A stretch of 64,000 nt of DNA from Mortierella alpina (Eukaryota > Mortierellomycota > Mortierellomycetes > Mortierellales > Mortierellaceae), in the NCBI GenBank assembly GCA_029449245.1, contig JANATF010000005.1, positions 1,116,001 to 1,180,000 on the forward strand. The letters are read 5' to 3'. Made by a program: the position numbers and the translations under genes. This document shows positions 12,901 through 22,702 of this stretch, in pieces. Below the pieces are notes generated by a model. That model was not told the origin of the DNA. It saw only the letters and a program-made list of their open reading frames with translations, and searched no databases. Each line of letters opens with the position of its first letter. The first letter of the stretch is position 1.

Positions 12901-15053
12901 TGTAGGTTGATCTTCAACTGGGTCTCGTCGTACCCATCGCAAATGAGCACCAACTCCCGATGGTCTTGCAGCTCCTTGATCTTTACCTCCGGGAACTTGT
13001 GAGTCCGCAATTGCTCGCCAACAATGTCGCGATATGTTTCGGCTACGGCTGGTAGATTTATGAACAGCGGTATAGGCCCGCCGACTGTGTACTTCTTCCA
13101 TAGTTGGTTTTCAAGGTGTCTGTTGAACGTCGATTTTCCAGCTCCAGAATCTCCTAGCACCAGGAACACTTGCTGGTCGCTGCTCAGAAATTTTGTGACC
13201 AGATCCATGAGCGGTTCTGTGTCTTTATCAGAGGCTTGAAGACTGCCCTTGGCTTGAGGAGGAATATACACCTTTTGATCATGGCTCCCTAGCCGTTTGG
13301 CTTTAAGTTGATCTAAATCATGCTCGACAAGAGGGATCTCCTGGACTCGAGCAAGCAAAGTTGAACTCTCAGGCATCGGTAAACGAGATCTCAACGGGTA
13401 GGCTTGGACGAAATGGGCTGCTTGAGTCTTTTCAGAGTCTTGCAGCAGGATCGAGGCTGGCCCATGGACAGATTGATTGGGGTCTTCAGAAACGATACGA
13501 ATGATACTCAAGATCCATGTCTTCACACTGGCATCTCGTCCCCAGTCGGGATCGTTGGTGTATAGTTCAATCAAGAGATCGACAGCCTCGCGGCGGATGT
13601 CACTCTCCCACATGGTGTCCACTGCAATTTCTCCGAGCAATTGGCAGATCCCCCACTGGAACTCGGGATTGTTTCGACAAGGTGCCTCCATCACAACCGT
13701 CTTGAAATCAGCAAGTCGTCCTTCTTGAACCAAGGTGCTGGCTCCGATGATAGCTGGATACCACGCTCTCTTGTTTCCAGAGCTGACTCCTTCTTTGATG
13801 GCCTCAAAGACAGTCTTTCCACTGTCAATCAGCGACCGTGCGCCTTCAATTGCTGATTTGGCGATCCCCACTGTCTCAACGATCGTCTTTTGCAGTTGAC
13901 CTAGACCCTCGAGAAACCCACTCAGGTTCAGATTGATCACTCCTGAAATGCCGATGAGACTCTCAGCTACGACTCCAGAATAGCGCATGACAGTTTGGAG
14001 CACGGTTTCGTTGTCTGGAACACATAGCAGTGCCTGGTATGCATACGAAGCCTGGTACATCAGAAACGGATCCGCGCTCTCTTGCAGGCTGCTTAACACA
14101 GCACTCAATGGCTCGTGCTGCTCAACTCGGTCCAAGTCTTTGACTTCGTGCTTGGCCATGACATCTAGCAGTCGTGATACCGCCAGAGTGAGGTGGTACG
14201 GGTGTTTGGTCGATTGCTGGTTCGTCAGTTGCAGGCGGGTCCTGAGAATACTCAAAATCTTGATCAGATCATCGGCAACGAGATATCCCTCACAGGCACA
14301 TTGAACCAGCTGGACAAGGCCATGGAGCAGATCGACATCCAGAATGGTGGCCTTTTCAAACTCGTTGATGAAGCAATTGAGCAACTTGCGGTAGTATTCG
14401 TAATCAAGGACAGGTCCTAGGAAGACCACCTCGATGACGGCGGCGGATCCCTTGATAGGATCCTTGACAAACTCCTCGACCATGCGTGCAAGTAACCAAC
14501 GGACATGACCCTGTTCAACTGGATTGTGTTCAATGGCCTTGACCGAGCCACGATTCGTATCATCGATAGGTGTATCCTGCGAGGCTTCTTTAACTTGGAG
14601 GAGGCTGATTTCAAGGCTCGATTCGTCGGATGGGGACAAGGCTGGGTTCTTTGAGAGAAGACTGCTACACAAGGCGAGCTGAGGTGTGCTATCGATGCGT
14701 GCGCCAGACTTTGGCACAACTGTTTTGACAGTAGGCCTGGATACATTTACGGAGAATATATCCAAGCGGACCTTTGCCTTTTCGGTCGTGGATCGAGCAC
14801 TGGCTGGAGAACTTCTGCCGGCGATGCTAGTGTGGTCACTGCTATGGTCTTCGCCAACGTTGATGCTGACAGAGTCGGTTGGGGGGTTCTTTGCCTCAGG
14901 TTGAGCAGCCAAAGGCTTGGCGTGGACCTCCGATTTATCTGAACGAAACAAGTTGCGAAACCTCTCTCGCTTCCCCAAGTGCTGAGACGAGATCGATTTG
15001 TCGTCGCCATGGTCATCATGGTCAGGTACCGTGGTTTTTGATTTTTTAGTCAT
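9918..15053 (-). CDS. NACHT-pentapeptide-WD40 STAND receptor (NLR-like), 1711 residues
   Basis: A single uninterrupted ORF. The N-terminal 170 residues are polar and disordered, followed by an alpha-helical, armadillo/HEAT-like region (about 180-540). A NACHT-type NTPase follows: Walker A GDSGAGKST at about 634-642 and Walker B LVLICDGYDE at about 701-710. Pentapeptide repeats (A-D/N-L-x-x type) span about 1055-1110. A divergent WD repeat precedes 11 near-identical 42-residue WD40 repeats (1156-1617), then one or two divergent ones. This is the layout of fungal STAND receptors such as Podospora NWD proteins, where WD repeats sense ligands and the NTPase oligomerises to trigger an N-terminal effector. 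No HET, Goodbye or lipase effector is recognisable here, so the output is unknown. It has no introns, unlike its neighbours, and lies in a gene-poor setting. Confidence 0.93.
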   Translation of the reverse strand: MTKKSKTTVPDHDDHGDDKSISSQHLGKRERFRNLFRSDKSEVHAKPLAAQPEAKNPPTDSVSINVGEDHSSDHTSIAGRSSPASARSTTEKAKVRLDIFSVNVSRPTVKTVVPKSGARIDSTPQLALCSSLLSKNPALSPSDESSLEISLLQVKEASQDTPIDDTNRGSVKAIEHNPVEQGHVRWLLARMVEEFVKDPIKGSAAVIEVVFLGPVLDYEYYRKLLNCFINEFEKATILDVDLLHGLVQLVQCACEGYLVADDLIKILSILRTRLQLTNQQSTKHPYHLTLAVSRLLDVMAKHEVKDLDRVEQHEPLSAVLSSLQESADPFLMYQASYAYQALLCVPDNETVLQTVMRYSGVVAESLIGISGVINLNLSGFLEGLGQLQKTIVETVGIAKSAIEGARSLIDSGKTVFEAIKEGVSSGNKRAWYPAIIGASTLVQEGRLADFKTVVMEAPCRNNPEFQWGICQLLGEIAVDTMWESDIRREAVDLLIELYTNDPDWGRDASVKTWILSIIRIVSEDPNQSVHGPASILLQDSEKTQAAHFVQAYPLRSRLPMPESSTLLARVQEIPLVEHDLDQLKAKRLGSHDQKVYIPPQAKGSLQASDKDTEPLMDLVTKFLSSDQQVFLVLGDSGAGKSTFNRHLENQLWKKYTVGGPIPLFINLPAVAETYRDIVGEQLRTHKFPEVKIKELQDHRELVLICDGYDETQLKINLHTANKLNQEGQPNVKMIISCRTTYLGQDYHSLFQPQQNDRYIGTAATLYTEAVIVPFSSDQIKDYVDQFVRDPEVHKLMGGSRIWSTGEYMSMLQSIPNMMDLVKTPFLLSLSLRALPRVVKDAVDLSKIKVTRLTLYNSFTDQWLDINKQRLTNSALSAETAKALQDLLEEGFAPSAIDFLKSLAAAIFKEQDGNPIVQYTPRSDKGTWKCKFFGAEPDTVLLRESSPLSRTGVQHRFMHRSLLEYFYSRHIYEASATGTLVSESEQNLVNNPLSQTNLVKESSIIDFLAEYVQSDLTFKQNLRQIIELSKTDARATQAAANAITILVRAGVLFNGADLRGIRISGADLSGGQFDSAQLQGANLSDTNLRTIWLRQADLSDAQMAGAQFGESPFLVEKSRVFSCAYSPDGRTFAVGLEDRKINLYTATTWKRTHSLSGHTSSVWSVVFSPSGQQIASGGGDKTVRLWDAQSGAAGVILSGHTSDVLSVVFSPSGQQIASGGGDKTVRLWDAQSGAAGVILSGHTDSVRSVVFSPSGQQIASGSFDNTVRLWDAQSGAAGVILSGHTDSVRIVVFSPSGQQIASGGRDKTVRLWDAQSGAAGVILSGHTSDVLSVVFSPSGQQIASGGGDKTVRLWDAQSGAAGVILSGHTDSVRSVVFSPSGQQIASGGGDKTVRLWDAQSGAAGLILSGHTDSVRSVVFSPSGQQIASGGRDKTVRLWNAQSGAAGVILSGHTDSVRSVVFSPSGQQIASGSFDKTVRLWDAQSGAAGVILSGHTSSVWSVVFSPSGQQIASGSYDNTVRLWDAQSGAPGVILSGHTDSVRSVVFSPSGQQIASGSTDKTVRLWDAQSGAAGVILSGHTSSVWSVVFSPSGQQIASGSMDKTVRLWDVESGQCMIVVKDFHGGIVGIAWKAIGNDSYLTTGSDDKSVRLWKVTGDGHHVCLQWSSRHDQLAVTDTKISTVRGLSRINVKLLEQRGASGSPSMIEGALDDDRH
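10203..11588 (-). repeat. 11 x 126 bp tandem array encoding WD40 repeats
   Basis: Eleven units of exactly 126 bp, without length change, each encode one 42-residue WD40 repeat starting GHT and containing VVFSPSGQQIASG and TVRLWDAQSG. Nucleotide identity between units is very high. Differences fall mainly in codons 4, 5, 7, 22, 23 and 25 of the unit. The long plus-strand open frame across the array is only its shadow. Confidence 0.97.
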
Positions 15054-16048
15054 GGTGAATGCCGCACTGCAGTATTATGTACAGAGAGAAGATTTTGATA
15101 AGCGGTTGTTCTACTGGGATGAGCACAAGGCTAAGCAAGATATCTGATGCTCCTACCTCTCAATGGTTGTCAAGTTATCTTGAGGAAAGGAGGTTGGTCA
15201 TCCACTTGTTGGGTACGAATATGAGGACGCAGAGAAATGGCAATCTGGACAGTCGGTCGTCGTTAGAAACTACGGTTACTGTTGTTGCCTGTTATATCAA
15301 CGGTCGCTCAAGGAAGTTGATGTGTACCTGAGGTTTGGTTCTTATTGATTGATGTCTCTGGTTGGACGAGAGGAGGGGTATGACTGGCAGCACGGATGTA
15401 TCGCTCAACTTGAGAAATCGAGTATGGGATGGAGTTTAAGGAAGAAAGGAATACAAAAAGAAAGGGTGTGGGAACGATGGCCTGATTCATGCTATGCTTC
15501 ACCCATACTTACCCTTGTGTAACTTCGATCTCATTGACCAGGGGATCGCATACTAAGGAGCACTGTCACGATAAAATTGACGGAGGTCAACCTCCACTCT
15601 CCCGTGATGAATGCATTGACACAAGGCTCATCTTCGATCTGTCCTCGTTTTTGTTCTTCTTTCCTCTGGTCTCTCAAAAGACTCTGCGCCGCCATGTGTT
15701 CAACCTGGTTGCATAGCAAGGTAAAATGACTATTTCCCCTCTCGTGGCGCTAGGAAGTAAGGCAAATCTAAATTCGCACTCGAATCATCGCTCCAACCAG
15801 AGAGCAGCTGAGATTTCCAGGGGCCAATCGCTAGTCAAGGTACACGCAATCACTACGGCTCCCTAACGCAACGGGTAGGCGTTTATTTACGTGCTCGTTT
15901 TTCCTTAGACTTACGGTTCTAGCCTCACCTTTTCTATAAAGCATGAGGGGCGCTTCGCCTTTTCCTCTTTTAAACAAACCTTTCACCACCGTGACAATTG
16001 ACAACTCAACACCTGCATATCCTCTATCCCTTTCCCACTTTAAAAAAT
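15054..16048. other. Divergent intergenic region
   Basis: About 1 kb between the minus-strand receptor gene and the plus-strand dehydrogenase. No convincing ORF. It contains the promoter of the dehydrogenase near 15935 and a small inverted repeat GGAGGTCAACCTCC near 15583-15596. Confidence 0.5.
15935..15940 (+). promoter_or_regulatory. TATA box of the alcohol dehydrogenase gene
   Basis: TATAAA lies about 110 bases before the chosen ATG and is followed by a pyrimidine-rich leader, which is typical of strongly expressed genes in this window. Confidence 0.5.
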
Positions 16049-17370
16049 ATGACCTCCAGCACTACTTCCGAAGATCATTCAGTTTCCTTCACCGGCTGGG
16101 CCTCGACTGGAACTCCAGAGTTGAAGAGATGGAGTTACCACCCTCGCCCTCTCGGCCCCGAGGACGTCGAGATCGAGATCAGCCATAGCGGCATCTGCGG
16201 TTCAGACATCCACAGCATCACCAGCGCATATGGCCCACCGCTTAATGGATGCTGCATTCCTGGGCATGAGATTATCGGGCGGGTTGTCGCCAAGGGCTGT
16301 GACAGTCGTCATCAGATCGGCGAACTCGTTGGCGTTGGTGGTGCATGCGATGCCTGTGGTGATTGCACAGAGTGTACTACTGGATTTAGCCAGATGTGCG
16401 ACAAGAGGACAATGACCTACAATGACACCTATAAAGACGGCCGCGGTGGCATGTCATATGGCGGCTATGCCGATCGTGTCAGGGTGAACGGCAACTATGC
16501 CGCTCGAATCCCCGCCCAGATCTCGCCTGCTGAAGGTTAGTAGCGCACCAGTATTTACTTTCTGATGGCGCCTGCGTCTCATTCTTTACATTCCAACGGC
16601 GCAGTGGCTAATGCTCTTGATGCTTACCAACCCACTATACTCTCTCCCATCGCCATGCTTGTGGTTCCAGCTGCTCCTCTTCTGTGCGCAGGTATCACGA
16701 CCTATGCTCCTCTCAAGCGCTATGGTGCAGGTCCTGGCAAGAGGGTTGGAGTGATGGGCATCGGTGGACTGGGACACTTGGGCATCCAGTGGGCCAGTGC
16801 TATGAAGTGTGATGAAGTCGTTGCCATCTCTACCAGCGATAGCAAGCGCGAGGAAGCCAGGAAGCTTGGGGCTACCAAGTTTGTCAAGTAAGTGTGCTTA
16901 TGCCACATAGTTTATACTGGGTGTTGAGATTTTTTTTCTTTTCGATGAAGCATTTTTACAAGTGGAATCTAACACACAATCGCTACAGTTCCAAGAATCC
17001 CGAGGAAATGAAAGCTGCCGCGATGTCAATGGACATTATCCTTTGCACCGCTTATGACAAGAATCAACCATGGGCCGATCTTCTTCAGTTGGTCGCCAAA
17101 AACGGCCATTTTGTCCTTCTGGCTGCACCAGAACTTTCCTTTAGCGTCCCCGGTTTTGTCTTTTTGATGAACCAAATCTCTCTGGTAGGTTCGTTGATTG
17201 GAGGCAAGGAAAGTATGCAGGAGATGTTGGAGTTTGCCGCTACACACAACGTTCGTCCTTGGATCGAGAAGATGCCCATGAGCGATGCCAACGCCGCAAT
17301 CAAGCATATGATGGAAGGTCGTCCCCGCTATAGAATTGTTATGGAGACCGAAGCCGCCTCGCGTGTGTAG
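16049..17370 (+). CDS. NADP-type zinc alcohol dehydrogenase (cinnamyl-alcohol/ADH6-like)
   Basis: Three exons (16049-16535, 16671-16887, 16989-17370) join in phase to 361 residues. Expected reaction: reversible NADP(H)-dependent reduction of aldehydes to alcohols in the cytosol. Seen: catalytic zinc ligands in GICGSDIHS and GHEIIG, the four-cysteine structural zinc lobe ([10 protein letters not shown]...C), and the Rossmann motif GIGGLGHLG. The C-terminal YRIVME block is also typical of the Adh6/Adh7 and CAD branch of medium-chain dehydrogenases. The start at 16049 (MTSSTTSED) is preferred over an upstream in-frame ATG at 15998, which would place leader-like sequence in the protein. Substrate range cannot be read from sequence. 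It runs convergently into the thioesterase gene, 217 bp away. Confidence 0.92.
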
Positions 17371-17587
17371 ATGCCTCTTTTTTTGTTTGCTGATCAGGTT
17401 GAGTCCAGAGCAGTGCGCTCAATGTTCAGATCACGCCTCTGTAGCCCTGAATATTAAAACCATAATGTCCTCTGAAAAAAGCTCCACTTTGTCGAGACAA
17501 AAAATGGGTGCATCTTTGAGCTCATTTATGACAAGACTATTTATCTACAGGCCATTTTTTTTTTTGTTTTTTTGTTCTCGGCAATTT

Positions 17588-20162
17588 TCAAATCCCCAAG
17601 TTCGTTCGATGCAGATGTGCCAACTTGACACCTTCCTTCCTCCTCCTCTGACCCTCCAGGTAAAGCATCGACTCTGCATAGGTTCTTGGCATGACCTTGG
17701 GGGTGGCGTGTCCCTTCTCGTTGTTCGGGTCACTGAACGTGAACCAGAACTCGTTGGTCGTCTCGCGTGTGTCTTTGACGACATCCAGCACATCGGCCTT
17801 GACCATCACCTGGAACGAATGATGATCGCCTCCCTCTGCAAACACAATCTGGGAATCAAGCGCCAAGAACGTGCCGATGGGCACGGGCTTGCGGAACGAG
17901 ATCTCGTCCAGGGCTAGGAAAGTGGGACGGTGTTTGATAAACACGGACGCGTTACAGAACGCTAGTTCGTACGCCAGACGCATCAAGTATCCTCCAAAGA
18001 TCTATGACGGTTGATGTGTACCAAGAAACCAAGAGAGGATGCGTAAGATTACAACATGCTGTGGTCTGTGTTTTTTGCGCAACTGCAACAAATCCTGTGC
18101 TGATATTTACCTTGTCATGAATGTTTCGATCCTGGGGTTGCATGATCTGGATGGCACTCATCTTGGTGTCGGCCATCCACTCGACGTTATCAGGCTTCTT
18201 AACCTTGCGCTGGGGGTCATCGTACTTGGAGTATTCCAGGTACAGGTCATGGATCAAGAAACGCTCTACTTCTGTAGGAGGTCGCTTTGTGAGTGCCGAG
18301 TCTGCGGCCAACCGCTTCTTGGCCTTGTGATCTATGTGAGAATAAACGTCGGCAGGTTACCACCTGCAAAGTCGATCCATTTCCCATGAGAGCTGATAAC
18401 TGTAAAGTGCAGAGTTTTTTGTTTACCTTCGCCCATTTGGAATAGCTTCTTCTCAGTATCGTTCTGCAGCAGCATTGGGTTCACCTGAGCAGCACGGCCA
18501 GTGAGCGCATCTCTTGCTACCATGGTGAAACGTGCCACCAAGATTGTATCGCCATGACCGTCGGGTTTATCGGCTGGTATTTCTTCCATCTTCATGAATA
18601 CTATTACAAGTCAACAGGAGGAATGTCAATGGCGCTATTCGCACAAATGAGCTCTGGTTTGGACACTGGAGTGCATCGCTTGACTGTTGTTTACCTTCCA
18701 TGGAACTATATCCGACAAAGGTAACGTGTCCTGAGAGACGGAGGTCGCTGACCCCAAAGGGCTTTAAGAAATCAATTCTGTCGACTGAGGCTGTGACGAT
18801 GATCAAGGGCGAGCTGTCAGACTTGCCATCGTCACAATGTTTATAGGAGATAGCTCCTGCCAACGCATCCAGATCCTCCATGATCTTGCCGTGTCTTGTA
18901 TGAGGAGAAAAAAAAAGAAGCAATCTCGATCAGTATTTTTTGGTTGATAAAAGCTTGCACTCGAGGTCTAGAGGCGTTGCTCAAAATCCAACTCACCTAA
19001 CATTTCCTCCAAAGTTGATGTACTCCTCCAGAAGGGCTTTGTCTGTTGCGAACGGCAGGATGATCTCGGTATAAGAGTCCTGCATGGTTCTCAAGACGAG
19101 CTCCCTCTTCTCGTACTTCTTATTGGCCACGGACTGTCCTGACAAGGCAGCAGAGGTCGAGGTGGGTGACCCATGCTCCTGCGCGAGCTTGTCGATCCAC
19201 GACGTGATGGGCCGCACTGTGAACACCTTGTTGCGAGGCGCATCTGCAGCTGCGGGCACGGCTGCTGCAGCGGTCTTGGCGCCTACATTACACACGATGG
19301 ATTTATTACAGGCTTGTGTGAGTGACCATGATCATTGTGTCAGCTCGAGGGCGGAGTGAGAAAGCGAGGGTGAATCTGGGCGTTTGGGCAAAGCTGTAGA
19401 GCGAGGCTGGCGGGGATCCGTGTGAGAGATAGGGCCTGCTTCCCGTTTTGGGCGAAGCGAGGGAGGATTGACGGTGAGCAATATTTAAACGGCCGCATTA
19501 CGGGGGGCTGTAAGCGAGATAAACGTGGCCTGGGGTGCTCAAGCCAGGTTGGGCACACAGAGCAAACATGTGCTGTGTGACAGGACCGCCAGCTTGCCCT
19601 GGTGCAAATACTGGTCCTCGCCAATCAGGCCACACCCCAGCAAAAGACACATCGAGAGTTGTGAGCCGCCATGGCCGATAGATAACCTCTTCAAGGCGCT
19701 TCTTGAAATAAAGAAATGCAAGATAATGACACCTTTGGGAAGCCCCGTATCTTCCCGCTGGGGTTTGCGAGACCCAAAGAATAGATCGCTAGCGGCTTTA
19801 CAGTACGGCCACAATTCCCAAGGAAGGCAACGTCTCTTTTTTTGATATGACTTGAGCGACATTTTACCTTGTGTTGTGATCACTGTCGTGGCAGCTCCAC
19901 TGTTCTTGACTCCGAGTTTGTGCAGCAACTCATTCTCCTTCTTGAGAGCCTGTGCACTCTGTTTGTGGCTCGTGGGCGCTGCATCTTTGGCGGTGCTCTT
20001 GGTGACTGCAAAGTACAGAGGGGTCTCTGTGTTCAGATGGCGTCTGGCACCACACCTGCCTCCCGTCGACTGGAGGGTAGATGGTGTGATGAAGGACGAT
20101 CTGAAACGGGCTGCCTCGCAGAGCGAGCGAGCTGCGGTCGAGGAATAGGCGATGCGCTGCAT
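17588..20162 (-). CDS. ACOT9-like acyl-CoA thioesterase, mitochondrial, two hot-dog domains
   Basis: Six exons on the minus strand (20162-19868, 19282-18997, 18894-18695, 18600-18427, 18331-18111, 18001-17588) join in phase to 529 residues. Acyl-CoA thioesterases of this type hydrolyse acyl-CoA to free acid and CoA. The N-terminus (MQRIAYSSTAARSLCEAARF) is rich in Arg/Ser/Ala without acid and looks like a mitochondrial targeting peptide. Two hot-dog cores are visible: GGNVRHGKIMEDLDALAGAI in the first half and IFGGYLMRLAYELAFCNA in the second, matching the ACOT9/ACOT10 tandem arrangement. An in-frame ATG at 20495 lies in likely leader sequence and was not used. The first intron (about 585 nt) is the longest in the gene. 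Confidence 0.9.
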
Positions 20163-20522
20163 GATGACGGTTGGGATCGAGAAGGGGTGCTGTGTTACAC
20201 CACAGCAAAAGAAAGGCGAGAAAAAAAAAGAATGTGACACGCAGAACAAAGTGGTATAATCAACCGGTCGACAAATCAAAAGAGAATAACGAGGATGCGG
20301 TTCTAAATGAGAAGTTTGTTGAATGCGAATGACAATGCAAATGAGAATGTGAATGCTGTTGACAAAAGAAGAGTGCGAAAGCGAAAAAGAGAACGACGAG
20401 CATGAAAAAAAGAGGTCTCTGATATGCATCCAAGACAGATAGGATTGATTCAATCGGCCTATTCTATTATACAGCCCCAGATAGCACCTTGGCATATCGG
20501 CGGTGGGGGACTCACAAATGGT
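20163..20522. other. Intergenic region between two minus-strand genes
   Basis: About 360 bp serving as promoter and leader of the thioesterase and 3' flank of the deubiquitinase. Apart from A-rich runs and AATGCGAATG/AATGAGAATG-like short repeats near 20315-20355 I see nothing. Confidence 0.4.
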
Positions 20523-22483
20523 TCACGGCACGCGAGTGCTAATAATGGACTTGCTTTGCTCACGCTCCTCGCTGTCCCACCCTATCGATAACGACGTGTT
20601 CGCTGAGAACAGCTCGAGGACATTTCTGTGTCGCTCCCTGCCACTATCATCCCCTTCATGAAACAGCCCCGAGATTCCTAGCAATTGGTATTGTGCCTTG
20701 GATGTGCCTCTCCCTAGATCAAGTCGGAACGCCTTCAGTAGGTATTGTGGATCAAGCAACCCTGCCTCTGTCGTCAGCTTGGATCCCATGGACGGCGTCA
20801 TGGTTTTCGAAATGGAACCCTCCCTCATCGTCGGAATCGCCTTATGTAGCCATCGACCGGGATCAAACACTAAGAGATTCACTTCTCCATTCGTCTGAAC
20901 CTCGATGCCGATAATCGTCCGCGAGTGACCCTGATGCTGCATGTATAGTGGCGGTTTAGCAGTTTGTACGACTTGCTGATCAGCCCCGGCTTGCATTAAA
21001 TCTGCGACTTGCATTGATCCTGGTGCACTGAGCGGAGACCATGCAGGGTTACGAAAGTAATCGTAAACAGCGGCCAGCATCGCAGGATGTGTGTTGTTAG
21101 GCCCAGTCGGCGTGTGAAAGTCGAGGATGCTGCAACGGACCCCAAATGAGCAGAGAACCGACCATGCCTCTGTTGTTCCAATCCATTTCTTCGTGCCTTC
21201 GACCTTGTGCCTTAGCTGCTCTGCACCTGGGGGATCAAAACCGCGTTGCCAAGCGTATTCGAGTTGGCGCTGGAGTTCATCAATTGTGGGAATAATGGTT
21301 GAGAGACTTGAAGCTGAGGAAGGGTCCTCCTGACGCGTGACTCCTTGGTTCACGACGTACGACAGCATCATCTGCAAGTTCCGATAGCCGCAGCCCCATG
21401 CGCGGTCTGTTTTATCGCTCTGGTAAAGCATGACGGATGGATCCGCCAGATACGCCTGCCTTGTGACGCCTTGAATCCTAGAAGCTTCCAGCAAGAGCCT
21501 GGTTTTTGGGATTATGTTCATAATGCCAGTTGAACTTGTGGAGGCGGTCGGGACAAACAAGAGTTCTCGTGGCGGACGAGGAGATTCGAATGATTTCTGA
21601 GGTGTGACGCTCTCCCGCGGTATTCTGGTCATAAAACTTTCCAAGGTCGTTTGTCCCGTGGTTTGAACTTCCTTGACCGGTCTTGCATGCCCACTCTGCC
21701 TCTGTGGCGAGATGTCTCTCGACTTCTTATCGGGTGTGTGGGCTTCAGTTTCGCGGGGCCGCTAAATTTCAGGATTGACTGGGATGAATTTGCGTGCGGA
21801 AAATGTGACCAAGTTATGAATCGCTCGGAATGCCGTTTACCTTCAGTGTTGGGGTAGGCCCACTCTCGTTGCCCTGTATTTGCTCCGCCAAATGCCTGTC
21901 CATGTGCTCTGCCATGTCTTCAATGTCAACTATGAGAAAAGGGTCATATTAGAGGCCATGGACCGTAAAGAGGCAGGGCAGGATCGGGAAAAAGCGTCTC
22001 GTAAAGGAAAGACGGAACGGTACCCGTGGCGTTGCAGCCTGGCGCGTCGCAGTCAACTGAGAAGCCCTTTGAAGTGGATGGATCTGCTGCCTGTGGCTCC
22101 CTTGTACCGGCGGAGTCTATGTCGCTGAATGCATGCGTCGATATCTGGGTTGGCAATATGTCGTCTGCTCCTCGCTCCCCTTGCTGAGCGACAAGGTCAT
22201 TGCTGGCAAAGTGGTTGTCGACGTGTCTCTCGAATGCAGCGCTGTCTCCATGGAAGGGTTCATGGCACACTGGACAGGAGTGGAAATCGCTGTTTCCGGA
22301 CATTGCGCTGGTGCCCTCCCGTTGGCTGCTGTGTTGCTGGCGGAGGGTTTCTCGCTCGGCGTGTGCGATGCAAGGGCATTCCTCTGGCCCACTGTCGTGC
22401 GGATTGATCAGCGAGGCGGGCACACCTATTTTTGGTGGCGGACTCGTTTGTGGATCGCCCTCCGTCCAATCGCGCGCTGCCAT
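20523..22483 (-). CDS. ZUP1: ZUFSP/ZUP1-type K63 deubiquitinase (peptidase C78) with C2H2 fingers
   Basis: Three exons (22483-22024, 21929-21841, 21761-20523) join in phase to 595 residues; an inner ATG at 22303 would give 535. The family cleaves K63-linked ubiquitin chains and is linked to genome stability. Seen: one C2H2 finger (CPVCHEPFHGDSAAFERHV), a second one split by intron 1 (CDAPGCNAT / VDIEDMAEHMDRHL), then the papain-like C78 domain with the nucleophile in DRAWGCGYRNLQMMLS (Cys about residue 307), the His in GHSRTIIGIE and the Asp in LLVFDPG. All three catalytic positions are present. Donor 1 (GTACCG) is weak, but the join restores the second finger exactly. It is divergent from calnexin, sharing about 220 bp. 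Confidence 0.88.
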
Positions 22484-22514
22484 TGGCGGAGCCGCCCACA
22501 GTGGATTGAGCTCT

Positions 22515-22524
22515 TGACACGTCA
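22515..22524. promoter_or_regulatory. Palindromic TGACACGTCA element, possible unfolded-protein-response site
   Basis: The element lies about 30 bp before the TATA box (TATATAT, 22553-22560) of calnexin. Its reverse strand reads TGACGTGTCA, close to the TGACGTG core bound by XBP1/ATF6/Hac1-type bZIP factors. An ER chaperone is a natural target of that pathway. It is also in the promoter of the divergent deubiquitinase. A 9-base ACTGCCCC-like repeat follows at 22611-22640. Confidence 0.4.
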
Positions 22525-22702
22525 GAGGCTCGCTTTGGTGGCCTGAACAAGGCTATATATGAAGTCGCTCCCGCTTTTGCGAAATCTTCCTTCACATTCC
22601 ATTGATCCCATTGCCCCACTGCCCCACTGCCCCATTGCCCAAACACCACTCCCCCATCTCTCCTCCACCGCACACTCCGCGCACAAAGCACTCGTCCACA
22701 GC

